This document shows, piece after piece, positions 5,488-12,366 of a stretch of DNA of 12,366 bases. Where the stretch lies: the NCBI GenBank assembly GCA_011064865.1, contig JAAKFX010000041.1, forward strand, positions 1-12,366, in the 5' to 3' direction. This DNA is from Candidatus Anoxychlamydiales bacterium. GTDB lineage: Bacteria; Chlamydiota; Chlamydiia; Chlamydiales; SM23-39. Below the pieces are notes generated by a model. It worked only from the letters and a program-made list of their open reading frames with translations, made no database searches and was not told the origin of the DNA. Numbering within the stretch: the first letter of the stretch is position 1; every line of letters begins with the position of its first letter. A program made the translations under genes and the position numbers.

Positions 5488-7056
5488 ATGTTTACGGATC
5501 TAAATAGCTATAAAATATTAAAAGAGCTTTCAAAAGATCTAATAGATCCAGATCTAGATCTCACAGATGAAAAGATTTTTACAGTAGATAGAATAAAAAA
5601 AATGAAAACTCAAAGCTTAAACTTTGAGTTGCTTTTTGCAACCGAGAGAGTAGATGAAAAAATAATTAAAGCTCTTTTTGATTTAGCTACTGAGACAAAA
5701 GCAATATCTAAAATGCAAGATCTGCAAGATGGAAAAGTTATAAATTGTTTAAAGGGTTGCGATAGTGAAAATAGATCGGTACTTCATACTGCGATGAGAG
5801 ATTTTTTTGAAAACAAAAATAGCTCAAAAGATGCTAAAAAAGCGAGTGAGCTTGCATATGCTGAGATTGAAAAATTAGATAAGTTTTTAAAAAAAATAGA
5901 TAGCAACAATAGATTTGAAAATATCTGTCAAATAGGTATTGGAGGATCTTTTTTAGGTCCGAAAGCTCTTGCTGAAGCTTTAAAAACATATAGCATAAAA
6001 AATAGAAAATTTTACTTCATCTCAAATGTAGATCCAGATGATAGCTCATATATCTTAGATAATATTAATCTTGAAAAAACACTTTTTGTTTCAGTTTCAA
6101 AATCAGGCACTACTTTAGAGACTCTAACCAATGAAGAGATTGTTAAAAATAGATTAAAAGAAAAAGGTTTAAATCCTAAAGATCATATGGCGTCTGTAAC
6201 GGGAAAAAATAGTCCAATGGATGATCCATCTAAATATTTAGAGTCTTTTTATATTTGGGACTATGTGGGTGGTAGATATAGTGTAAGTTCTATGGTAGGG
6301 GGCGTTTTACTTGGCTTTATGTTTGGAATAGATGTTTTTAAAGATTTTTTAAAAGGAGCATCTCATATGGATAAGATTGCTTTAAAAAATGATGAGAGCA
6401 ATCTACCCCTTTTTTCTGCTCTTTTAGGTATTTGGAATAGAAATTTTTTAAATCATTCAAATCTAGCTGTTATTCCATATTCAAATGCACTTTTATATTT
6501 TCCTCTGCATCTTCAACAATTAGATATGGAATCTAACGGAAAATCTATAGATAAAAATTGTGAAAATGTATGTTTTAAAACAGGACCTATTATTTTTGGA
6601 GATATTGCAACAAATGCTCAACACTCCTTTTTTCAACATCTTCATCAAGGAACTGATATAGTTCCAATAGAGTTTATCGGATTTAAAAACTCTCAAGAAG
6701 GAAAAGATTTAAAAGTAGATAAGACAACATCTCAAGAAAAACTACTCTCTAATATGTTTGCTCAAAGTTTAGCTCTCGCACGTGGCAAAAAAGATAAAAA
6801 TCTCAACAAAAATTTTTCTGGAAATCGCGTAAATCATATCTTGCTTACAGATAAATTAGATCCCTATACTCTAGGTGCACTGCTTGCATATTTTGAGCAT
6901 AAAGTGGCTTTTCAAGGATTTATTTGGGATATTAACTCCTTTGATCAAGAGGGAGTTCAGCTTGGAAAAGTTTTAGCTAATAAATTTTTAAAACTATTTG
7001 CTAAAAAGGATGTAGATTTCGATATAGGAAAAGAATATTTAAAGTTTTTGCAATAA
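5488..7056 (+). CDS. pgi: Glucose-6-phosphate isomerase
   Basis: The cytoplasmic enzyme interconverts glucose-6-phosphate and fructose-6-phosphate at the entry of glycolysis and gluconeogenesis. I choose the ATG at 5488 (522 residues) because AAGAGG lies seven bases upstream; an in-frame TTG at 5446 would add 14 residues with no such site. Two SIS-type sugar-phosphate domains are visible: 'QIGIGGSFLGPKAL' and the phosphate-binding loop SKSGTT at 204-209, then GGRYSV with Arg263. Glu348 (LDMESNGK), His379 (NAQHSFFQ) and Lys494 (GVQLGKV) are the catalytic residues, in the two Pgi signature blocks. The length is normal for the family and no key residue is missing. A palindrome followed by a T-run after the stop codon may end the transcript. 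The gene is convergent with recF. Confidence 0.96.
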   Translation: MFTDLNSYKILKELSKDLIDPDLDLTDEKIFTVDRIKKMKTQSLNFELLFATERVDEKIIKALFDLATETKAISKMQDLQDGKVINCLKGCDSENRSVLHTAMRDFFENKNSSKDAKKASELAYAEIEKLDKFLKKIDSNNRFENICQIGIGGSFLGPKALAEALKTYSIKNRKFYFISNVDPDDSSYILDNINLEKTLFVSVSKSGTTLETLTNEEIVKNRLKEKGLNPKDHMASVTGKNSPMDDPSKYLESFYIWDYVGGRYSVSSMVGGVLLGFMFGIDVFKDFLKGASHMDKIALKNDESNLPLFSALLGIWNRNFLNHSNLAVIPYSNALLYFPLHLQQLDMESNGKSIDKNCENVCFKTGPIIFGDIATNAQHSFFQHLHQGTDIVPIEFIGFKNSQEGKDLKVDKTTSQEKLLSNMFAQSLALARGKKDKNLNKNFSGNRVNHILLTDKLDPYTLGALLAYFEHKVAFQGFIWDINSFDQEGVQLGKVLANKFLKLFAKKDVDFDIGKEYLKFLQ

Positions 7057-7095
7057 TAGAAATTTTATCCTTTTTCTTTAGAGAGAGGCGGATAT

Positions 7096-7125
7096 CAAGA
7101 GATCTCTTGTCTAATAAGTTTTTTT
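7096..7125 (+). terminator. Likely terminator of pgi
   Basis: CAAGAGATCTCTTG (7096-7109) is a perfect 14-base palindrome that can form a five-pair stem with a GATC loop. A run of seven T begins nine bases later. The gap before the T-run and the short stem make it a modest terminator. It lies between the convergent ends of pgi and recF. Confidence 0.45.
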
Positions 7126-8196
7126 ATTTAAATTAATAAAATAAGCGTTTTCAAAATGTTCATTTTTAAAATGTTCATTTGCTTTCGGCATTGTAATAAA
7201 AACTTGAGAAAAATTATTAAAAGCACTTTTTAAATTGTTAAGATGATTTTCATCTAAATGAGCATCTAAATCATCTACTAAAAAAAGTGGTTTTTGTTCA
7301 TATTTTGAAAATAATAAAGACCATTCGGCAAATCTCATTGCATATAATAGCATTTTTTTCTGGCCTTCACTTGCAAAATTTTTAGCTGTTTTACTATCGA
7401 TATTAATAGCAAAATCATCTCGATGAGGACCAATTAGAGTCGTTTTAAAATCTAAATCTTTTTTTTGGTTTTTTTGTAAGTTTTGTAAGTAAATATCATG
7501 AGTTTTGTCTAAATCTTTTTCTACTGAAGTTGAGGAGAGATAGTGCAGTTTTGGATTTATAATTATTTTAGATAAATTTTTTAAAGCATCATTTAAAGGT
7601 GTTTGCAGCTCTTGCAGAAACGCTTTTCTTCTCCATGAAAGATATGCTCCTGATTTGCAAAGTAGAGTGTCAAATGGTTTTAATAGATGTGCCTTATTTG
7701 TTTTTAAAAGATGGTTTCTTTGTCTCAATGTTTTTGTGAATCTCAGATAGTGGTGTACATATAAAGGATCTGCTTGCGCTAAATGTAAATTTAAAAATTT
7801 TCGTCTAACTTGCGGTTTTCCTTTTATTAGATTTATATCATCAGGGCTTTGAAGAATAGACGGCATAACACCTAAAAGGGAGGTAAAAGAAGGATATGTA
7901 TTAGAGTTGTAGGTGATTTTTTTTGTTTTGCCATCATAGTATATTTTTATTATTTGAGAGATGTTTTGAGAGACAATTTCAGCTTCAATACAAAAATAGC
8001 TTTTTTTATGTTGAATTAACTCTTTTAAATTTAAAGTGCGAAAAGACTTGCCTGTACTTAAAAGGTTTATAGCTTCTAATAAATTAGTTTTTCCAGCCCC
8101 ATTATCCGCACATATAATATTAAATCTCTCAGAAAAACCAATTTTCAAAGAAGCGTAATTTCTAAAATTACGCAAATGTAGGGTTTTCAGATACAT
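7111..8196 (-). CDS. recF: DNA replication and repair protein RecF
   Basis: The 361-residue SMC/ABC-type ATPase binds DNA at gaps and helps RecO and RecR load RecA at stalled forks. It begins with the typical 'MYLKTLHLRNFRNY'. Walker A is at 30-37 (ADNGAGKT, with Ala in the first position, which the P-loop pattern allows), followed by LLEAINLLSTGKSFR. 'GPHRDDF' is at 256-262, the ABC signature SEGQKK at 276-281 and Walker B LFLVDDLD at 304-311. Length is normal. The ATG lies 29 bases inside the 3' end of dnaN and lacks a clear ribosome site, which suggests translational coupling to the clamp gene. dnaN-recF is a classic bacterial pairing; dnaA and gyrB are not adjacent here. Confidence 0.96.
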   Translation of the reverse strand: MYLKTLHLRNFRNYASLKIGFSERFNIICADNGAGKTNLLEAINLLSTGKSFRTLNLKELIQHKKSYFCIEAEIVSQNISQIIKIYYDGKTKKITYNSNTYPSFTSLLGVMPSILQSPDDINLIKGKPQVRRKFLNLHLAQADPLYVHHYLRFTKTLRQRNHLLKTNKAHLLKPFDTLLCKSGAYLSWRRKAFLQELQTPLNDALKNLSKIIINPKLHYLSSTSVEKDLDKTHDIYLQNLQKNQKKDLDFKTTLIGPHRDDFAINIDSKTAKNFASEGQKKMLLYAMRFAEWSLLFSKYEQKPLFLVDDLDAHLDENHLNNLKSAFNNFSQVFITMPKANEHFKNEHFENAYFINLNKKTY

Positions 8197-9319
8197 TAGC
8201 TGCTTTATTAGGTGATTCTAGCTCGTTTAATCTCATAGGCATAATCACAAAAGTAGCAGATGTAGAATCTGTTATCATTCCAGGATTATATGCATCTTGG
8301 ATTGAAAAAGTAATAGTCTCATCTTTAGAGTGCCTTAAAATATCCATGAAATAAAATGGATTGAATGCAACTTCTAGTTTTTCAGCAGAATAATCAACCG
8401 GCATTGTAACATTACCTTCTCCAATATCTGAGCTTATCGCTGTGAGCTGAAGTTGTCCTTGATCAAATATAAATCTTACAGAGCCTGAAGTATCTGGGGT
8501 AAACAGTGAGATCTGTCTTAAAAGTGTAATTAGCTCTTCTCTATGTATTGACATTGAATTTGTAATATTTGAGGGTATAACCTTTTCAACATCAGGATAT
8601 TCTCCCGAGAGTAGTTTAGTAATTAATGTGAGATTTGAGTGTTCTAAAAATATTTTATCATGCATCAAAGATAGATTTACGATTTGCTCATCATCTGATA
8701 GCATTTTTATCATCTCTTCAGCAGCTTTGAGAGGTAGAATATAAGATCCTTGAAAGGATGGGTCTACATCTACATTAGTATACATTTTAGAGAGCCTTTT
8801 GCCATCTGTTGAAATAAAAGTTGCTACCTTTTTGTTAATCTTCATATATATGCCATTTAGAACAAAACGAGAGTCTTCTCTAGCTGCAGAAAAATATGTT
8901 CTAGCGAGCATCTCTTTTAGAGTTACAGAAGAAATTGGAATTTGCATTGCTTTTGAAATATCTGGAAGAGCAGGAAACTCTGTTTTAAGCATTCCTTTTA
9001 TTTTAAAATCTGAAGATACTGTTGTGATTTCAACAACATCACTTGATGGACATGTGATTTTTAGCTGTGGAGAAGAGAGCTCCCTTGTTAATTGAAATAA
9101 TCGTTTTGCTGGAACTGCTATGGCTCCTTCTTCGATAACTTTTGCTTCACAAAAACAAAGCATACTTGTCGTTAAATCTGTAGCTCTTATATATAATTGA
9201 TCGTTTCTAGCTTCTAATAATACATGCGATAGAATGGGAATTGCGGGTTTATTTGCCACAATGTTTTGAATTTTTCCAAATAATGTTACAAGTTCATTTT
9301 TTGATATTACAGCTTTCAT
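8168..9319 (-). CDS. dnaN: DNA polymerase III beta subunit (sliding clamp)
   Basis: The 383-residue protein forms the ring-shaped dimer that holds DNA polymerase III and other partners on DNA. The three-repeat clamp fold is supported by 'MKAVISKNELVTLFGKIQNIV' at the start, 'LNGIYMKINKKVATFISTDGKRLSK' at 154-178 and 'MPMRL' at 360-364, the strand that usually ends the protein and forms part of the partner-binding pocket. Here another 19 residues follow MPMRL, and their coding region carries the start of recF. AAGGA lies upstream of the ATG at a normal distance. A strong promoter sits at 9388-9359. Confidence 0.96.
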   Translation of the reverse strand: MKAVISKNELVTLFGKIQNIVANKPAIPILSHVLLEARNDQLYIRATDLTTSMLCFCEAKVIEEGAIAVPAKRLFQLTRELSSPQLKITCPSSDVVEITTVSSDFKIKGMLKTEFPALPDISKAMQIPISSVTLKEMLARTYFSAAREDSRFVLNGIYMKINKKVATFISTDGKRLSKMYTNVDVDPSFQGSYILPLKAAEEMIKMLSDDEQIVNLSLMHDKIFLEHSNLTLITKLLSGEYPDVEKVIPSNITNSMSIHREELITLLRQISLFTPDTSGSVRFIFDQGQLQLTAISSDIGEGNVTMPVDYSAEKLEVAFNPFYFMDILRHSKDETITFSIQDAYNPGMITDSTSATFVIMPMRLNELESPNKAANVSENPTFA

Positions 9320-9358
9320 CTAAATAATCCTTTGTGAATTCATTTATATTAATAAAAA

Positions 9359-9388
9359 AAGATACGTCATTTTTTTTAGCTATGTCAA
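9359..9388 (-). promoter_or_regulatory. Promoter of dnaN-recF
   Basis: On the minus strand a perfect TTGACA (9388-9383), an 18-base A-rich spacer and TATCTT (9364-9359) precede the dnaN ATG by about 40 bases. It lies in the 89-base gap after smpB, so dnaN-recF can be transcribed independently of the upstream genes. Confidence 0.7.
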
Positions 9389-9408
9389 GAATATTTTGCA
9401 AAAATAGC

Positions 9409-9849
9409 TTAAAATTTAGTAGCTTTTCGTATTTCTCTTTTTTGAGCTTTCTCTTTTAGCTTGGCTCTTTTATCATATGCTTTTTTACCTCTAGCTAGAG
9501 CTATTTTTACTTTTGCTTTTGCTTTTTTTAAATATATCGCAATAGGAATCAGTGCAATCCCTTTTTCTTGCATCTGCTTTTTAATTTTAGATATCTCTGA
9601 TTTGTGCATCAAAAGCTTTCTTTTTCTTCTCTCTTTATGAACATATGTTGTAGCGAATGTATAAGGCGCTATATAGCTATTCATTAGCCAAAGCTCATCG
9701 TTTTTTATGTCAACATATGAATCTTGAAGTGAACCTGAATAATTTTTTAGTGATTTGATTTCAGAGCCTTTTAAAACAATACCTGCTTCATATGTCTGCA
9801 GAATCTCATAGTCATGAAATGCCTTTTTATTTGAGACAAGATCTTTCAA
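9409..9849 (-). CDS. smpB: SsrA (tmRNA)-binding protein SmpB
   Basis: The 146-residue protein binds tmRNA and brings it to stalled ribosomes for trans-translation. The start codon is TTG, with AGGAG six bases upstream. Family blocks are 'NKKAFHDYEIL' (7-17), 'EAGIVLKGSEIKSLK' (21-35), 'HKERRKRKLLMHKSEI' (71-86), 'GIALIPIAIYLKKAKAKVKIALARGKKAYDKR' (97-128) and a lysine/arginine-rich tail (129-146) that enters the empty mRNA channel. Length and charge are normal. The gene starts nine bases after the stop of the unassigned 467-codon gene and is probably cotranscribed with it. The tmRNA gene ssrA is not in this window. Confidence 0.95.
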   Translation of the reverse strand: MKDLVSNKKAFHDYEILQTYEAGIVLKGSEIKSLKNYSGSLQDSYVDIKNDELWLMNSYIAPYTFATTYVHKERRKRKLLMHKSEISKIKKQMQEKGIALIPIAIYLKKAKAKVKIALARGKKAYDKRAKLKEKAQKREIRKATKF

Positions 9850-9858
9850 GTATCTCTC

Positions 9859-11262
9859 CTAATTACTATCAAAAAGAGTTTTTCCAAACTTTGTCACTTT
9901 AAAGCAATCTTTTCCATTTAATGAGCCTATAGCTACAATGCCTGCCTCAAAAAGTTTTTCAAATATTATCTTTTTTATAAATGAAAGCTCTTCTAAGCCA
10001 TATGATGGAATTGAGTATTTATAAGCTTTGCCAAAATGTTTGATTTTTATAACTTGGGCGTCCGTTAGAGCTGATATTATACCTTTTTCAAAATCTTCGA
10101 AATATATCCAATTATTATCAACAGCTCTTGAAATGGTTTTTTCAGCTTCTCTGATAGATTTTTCTGAAGTTAAGTGAGCTACAGCATCTGCGTCTTTTAA
10201 GGCATTTAGAGGGTGATAGTAAAGATGTAGTGCTTTATTTTCTAAATTGAAATCTAACCATTTTTTTGCTGAACTGCTACTTTGAAGAAGATTTTGTTTT
10301 TTTGTAAAAAACTCTAAAGAGATTAGCTTGTCAATAATACTATTTATATACGATTTGGATACAAAGATCTTAGGATCTTTCATTTGAAGCTCTTTTGTTA
10401 GATTCTCTTCTATTTTAGTAATACTACTTGGTTTTATTGCCATTTTTAATGCACTTGTTAAATCTTCAACAAAACCAAAGTCTATAGCTCTTTTACGTAT
10501 TAATTTTTTAGTGTCTTTGATATTAGAGATTTGAGTTCTTTTTAAGTGTGTAAGATATTCTTTATATTCATGAAAAGGGGTGATTATCTCAACATATCCA
10601 TTTTTTGTTTTTTTATAAGATTGAAAACAAAGCAAATTAAACTCTAATAAAAGTATAACCTCTAAGTATTTTTCTTTTTCAAGAGAGTGTTTTTTTTGAA
10701 GCTCTTTAGATGTCATTTCGAAATTTTCAGAATTATAAATATCTTCAACAATACCTAAAAAAATAGGGTTTTCAGACACAATGTTTTCTAGATGCCTTTG
10801 AAATATTTGCGGGGTTAAAAGATATTTATCGATTATAGATGCAAAGATATTATTAGAAGATTTTGGAATAGAATACCAAATTGGTAGGATATGAATAGTT
10901 ATTTGTTGTAAAAGATTATTTATAAATAAAAGATCAGGTTTGAAATTCTCATCAAACCTAAGGTATTCAAACTCAAAATACTTGCGCATTTTTTTGTCTA
11001 TATGAATTATCTCTGAATCAATTTTTAAAAGTTCACTTTTTTCAAGCTTTTTTAAAATAGGAATGAGCTTATCTTCTGAAATATCTAGATCTTTAGCTAA
11101 TTTAGAGATAGAGGTTTTAATTGAGCTGAATAAGATCTCTTCTAAAATGTGTAGCTCAAACTCGCAAAAAGATGAAAGCATAGTTCTATTTTCAATATCT
11201 TTTTTATAATTATAATCTAAAAGGGAAATTTTGTTTTTACGTATTTGAGTGATTTCTAGCAT
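9859..11262 (-). CDS. Unassigned 467-residue protein with winged-helix-like segments
   Basis: I do not recognise this protein. Soluble, lysine-rich, with no signal peptide or clear membrane helix. Residues ~35-85 read as a helix-turn-helix with a wing (SISKLAKDLDISEDKLIPILKKLEKSELLKI). A similar pattern occurs near 170-230 (MTSKELQKKHSLEKEKYLEVILLLEFNLL, then a GYVEIITP hairpin). The C-terminus (IFEKLFEAGIVAIGSLNG, then FKVTKFGKTLF) is again winged-helix-like and recalls the wing-rich regions of XPB/Ssl2-like helicase-associated proteins. No helicase or nuclease motif is present. A DNA- or RNA-binding role is an inference. It is nine bases upstream of smpB and has its own promoter-like sequence, but no strong ribosome site before the ATG. 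Confidence 0.75.
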   Translation of the reverse strand: MLEITQIRKNKISLLDYNYKKDIENRTMLSSFCEFELHILEEILFSSIKTSISKLAKDLDISEDKLIPILKKLEKSELLKIDSEIIHIDKKMRKYFEFEYLRFDENFKPDLLFINNLLQQITIHILPIWYSIPKSSNNIFASIIDKYLLTPQIFQRHLENIVSENPIFLGIVEDIYNSENFEMTSKELQKKHSLEKEKYLEVILLLEFNLLCFQSYKKTKNGYVEIITPFHEYKEYLTHLKRTQISNIKDTKKLIRKRAIDFGFVEDLTSALKMAIKPSSITKIEENLTKELQMKDPKIFVSKSYINSIIDKLISLEFFTKKQNLLQSSSSAKKWLDFNLENKALHLYYHPLNALKDADAVAHLTSEKSIREAEKTISRAVDNNWIYFEDFEKGIISALTDAQVIKIKHFGKAYKYSIPSYGLEELSFIKKIIFEKLFEAGIVAIGSLNGKDCFKVTKFGKTLFDSN

Positions 11263-11294
11263 AGTTTTCTATATTTAGCTTATACCTAAAAAAT

Positions 11295-11323
11295 AATATA
11301 AATACTTAAAGCTTTTGAAGCAA
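11295..11323 (-). promoter_or_regulatory. Putative promoter for the 467-codon gene and smpB
   Basis: On the minus strand TTGCTT (11323-11318), a 17-base spacer and TATATT (11300-11295), about 32 bases before the ATG at 11262. It lies in the 90-base gap after rarA and suggests a new transcript begins here. Confidence 0.5.
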
Positions 11324-11352
11324 CAAATTTAAAGATATTTTAAAGAAATTAA

Positions 11353-12366
11353 TTATTTTTTTAATTTTCTTAATTTTTCAAAATATTCAATTCTTTTTTT
11401 CAAATCCTTTTCAAATCCGATATCTTTTGGATTATAAAATCTTTGTTTTTGCATATCTTCAGGAAAGTAATTTTGATTTGAAAAGCTTAGCTTTTCATCA
11501 TGATCATATTTATAATTATTAGCATATCCTAAATCTTTCATTAGTTTGGTTGGGGCATTTAAAATATGCATAGGAGGCATAAGATTTGCTGTTTTTGCAG
11601 CTATTTTTTTTGCCTCTTCAAATGCTAAATATAGTTTGTTGCTTTTGGGAGCCAAAGCTAGATAAACAGCTGTCTGAGCAATTGAAAGCTCAGCTTCAGG
11701 CGAGCCAACTCTTCTATAAGTTTCATCTGCTAGATATGCAACTTTTAGAGCATTTGGATCTGCTAGGCCAATATCTTCAGATGCTATTCGAATAAGTCTT
11801 CTTGTGATATATAACGGATCTTCTTTTGCATTTAACATTCTGAGTAGCCAATACAAAGTGGCATCTACATCTGAGCCTCTAATCGATTTATGAAATGCTG
11901 ATATTAAATTGTAGTGAGATTCTCGCTTTTTATCATGATTGATAGGTTTTTTTTGTAAAAACTCAAACATTACATCTAAATCAATTTTATTTTTTTTTGT
12001 AAGATTTTTAAGATTTTCAATCATATTAATGAGATGCCGAGCATCTCCGTACGCTTGCTCAAATAGATATTCTTTTGCTTTATTTGTTAAATTTAATGAG
12101 CCAAATTTTTTCTCATAATTGTCTAGAATGTTGCTTAAATCATTAATACTTAAAGTGCTTAATATTAAGACTCGAAGTCTTGATGTCAGTGCATTGTTTA
12201 ATGAAAATGATGGATTTTCAGTCGTAGCTCCAATTAAAGTAATCGTTCCATCTTCAATAAATGGTAAAAAGGAATCTTGTTGAGCTCTGTTGAATCTATG
12301 AATCTCATCTACAAATAAGATTGTAGGTAGATTGAAAAAAGGACTATTTTTAGCATCATATGCAAT
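11353..12366 (-). CDS. rarA: Replication-associated recombination protein RarA (MgsA), N-terminus outside the window
   Basis: The minus-strand frame is open from the right edge to TAA at 11353, giving the last 337 residues; the first ATG inside it (12024) is internal. The protein is an AAA+ ATPase of the clamp-loader/RuvB group that acts at stalled replication forks. Visible, numbered from the window edge: Walker B 'LFVDEIHRFNRAQQDSFLPF' (17-36), sensor 1 'GATTENPSF' (46-54), the arginine-containing 'LTSRLRVLIL' (60-69), and the C-terminal RarA block with 'HYNLISAFHKSIRGSDVDA' and 'RRLIRIASEDIGLADP' (about 189-204). The usual length is about 430 residues, so roughly 100 residues including Walker A lie beyond the edge. 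Confidence 0.95.
   Translation of the reverse strand: MAYDAKNSPFFNLPTILFVDEIHRFNRAQQDSFLPFIEDGTITLIGATTENPSFSLNNALTSRLRVLILSTLSINDLSNILDNYEKKFGSLNLTNKAKEYLFEQAYGDARHLINMIENLKNLTKKNKIDLDVMFEFLQKKPINHDKKRESHYNLISAFHKSIRGSDVDATLYWLLRMLNAKEDPLYITRRLIRIASEDIGLADPNALKVAYLADETYRRVGSPEAELSIAQTAVYLALAPKSNKLYLAFEEAKKIAAKTANLMPPMHILNAPTKLMKDLGYANNYKYDHDEKLSFSNQNYFPEDMQKQRFYNPKDIGFEKDLKKRIEYFEKLRKLKK

Noticed and set aside
5530..5570. Cluster of AGATCT-like repeats at the start of pgi.
   Set aside because: Explained by repeated Asp-Leu codons (DLIDPDLDLTD) in the protein.
8086..8109. RecF Walker A with Ala instead of the first Gly.
   Set aside because: The P-loop pattern allows Ala or Gly at this position; all other RecF motifs are intact.
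8799..9095. 98-codon plus-strand frame inside dnaN.
   Set aside because: Shadow of the sliding clamp gene, whose motifs are complete on the other strand.
11586..11795. 69-codon plus-strand frame inside rarA, rich in Leu and Gln.
   Set aside because: Antisense of the RarA C-terminal domain; the composition is what reverse-complemented AT-rich coding DNA gives.
1..12366. Search for CRISPR arrays, retrons, toxin-antitoxin pairs, transposases or defence genes.
   Set aside because: No regularly spaced repeats, reverse transcriptase, recombinase or nuclease motifs were seen in any frame; most of the window is ordinary housekeeping content.

Overview
The window is AT-rich (about 30% G+C by eye) and densely packed with bacterial housekeeping genes. 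The dnaN-recF pair next to smpB, an ExbB/ExbD pair, a Pgi and a TrmB with the N-terminal style 'PFEFENRRP', together with AT-rich codon use, fit a member of the Chlamydiota. A Rhabdochlamydia- or Simkania-like or environmental lineage is more likely than Chlamydia itself. This is an inference from gene neighbourhood and protein style, not from a search.

Layout. Positions 1-2025 (+) are one open frame made of two unrelated parts. The first ~268 residues resemble a phage or contractile-injection tail hub (gp27/XkdQ-like). The last ~400 residues are the catalytic end of an S9 prolyl-oligopeptidase-type enzyme that has lost its own N-terminus. A gene-free stretch (2026-2418) follows, with a palindrome, a large imperfect inverted repeat and a partial copy of a tRNA 3' end. 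tRNA-Leu(UAG) lies at 2419-2500 (-). Next is a small secreted protein with two similar domains, now split by a one-base frame change (2658-3237, +). It converges on exbB-exbD (4486-3261, -). trmB (4616-5278, +) converges on tRNA-Pro(UGG) (5357-5283, -). pgi (5488-7056, +) converges on dnaN-recF (9319-7111, -). Further along the minus strand are smpB (9849-9409), an unassigned 467-residue gene with winged-helix-like segments (11262-9859), and the C-terminal three quarters of rarA, which runs off the right edge (12366-11353).

How the genes fit together. rarA, dnaN and recF serve replication and recombination repair. SmpB rescues stalled ribosomes with tmRNA. TrmB and the two tRNAs serve translation. 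Pgi links glucose-6-phosphate to glycolysis. ExbB/ExbD use the proton gradient to energise an envelope process. Recognisable sigma70-like promoters can be placed before tRNA-Leu, exbB, tRNA-Pro, pgi, dnaN and the 467-residue gene. The tRNA-Pro and pgi promoters are back to back and share bases of their -35 boxes.

I see no CRISPR array, transposase, integrase, toxin-antitoxin pair or recognisable defence system. The strongest anomaly is the chimeric frame at the left edge, which is either a recombination product or an assembly artefact. The frame-broken duplicated-domain gene comes second.
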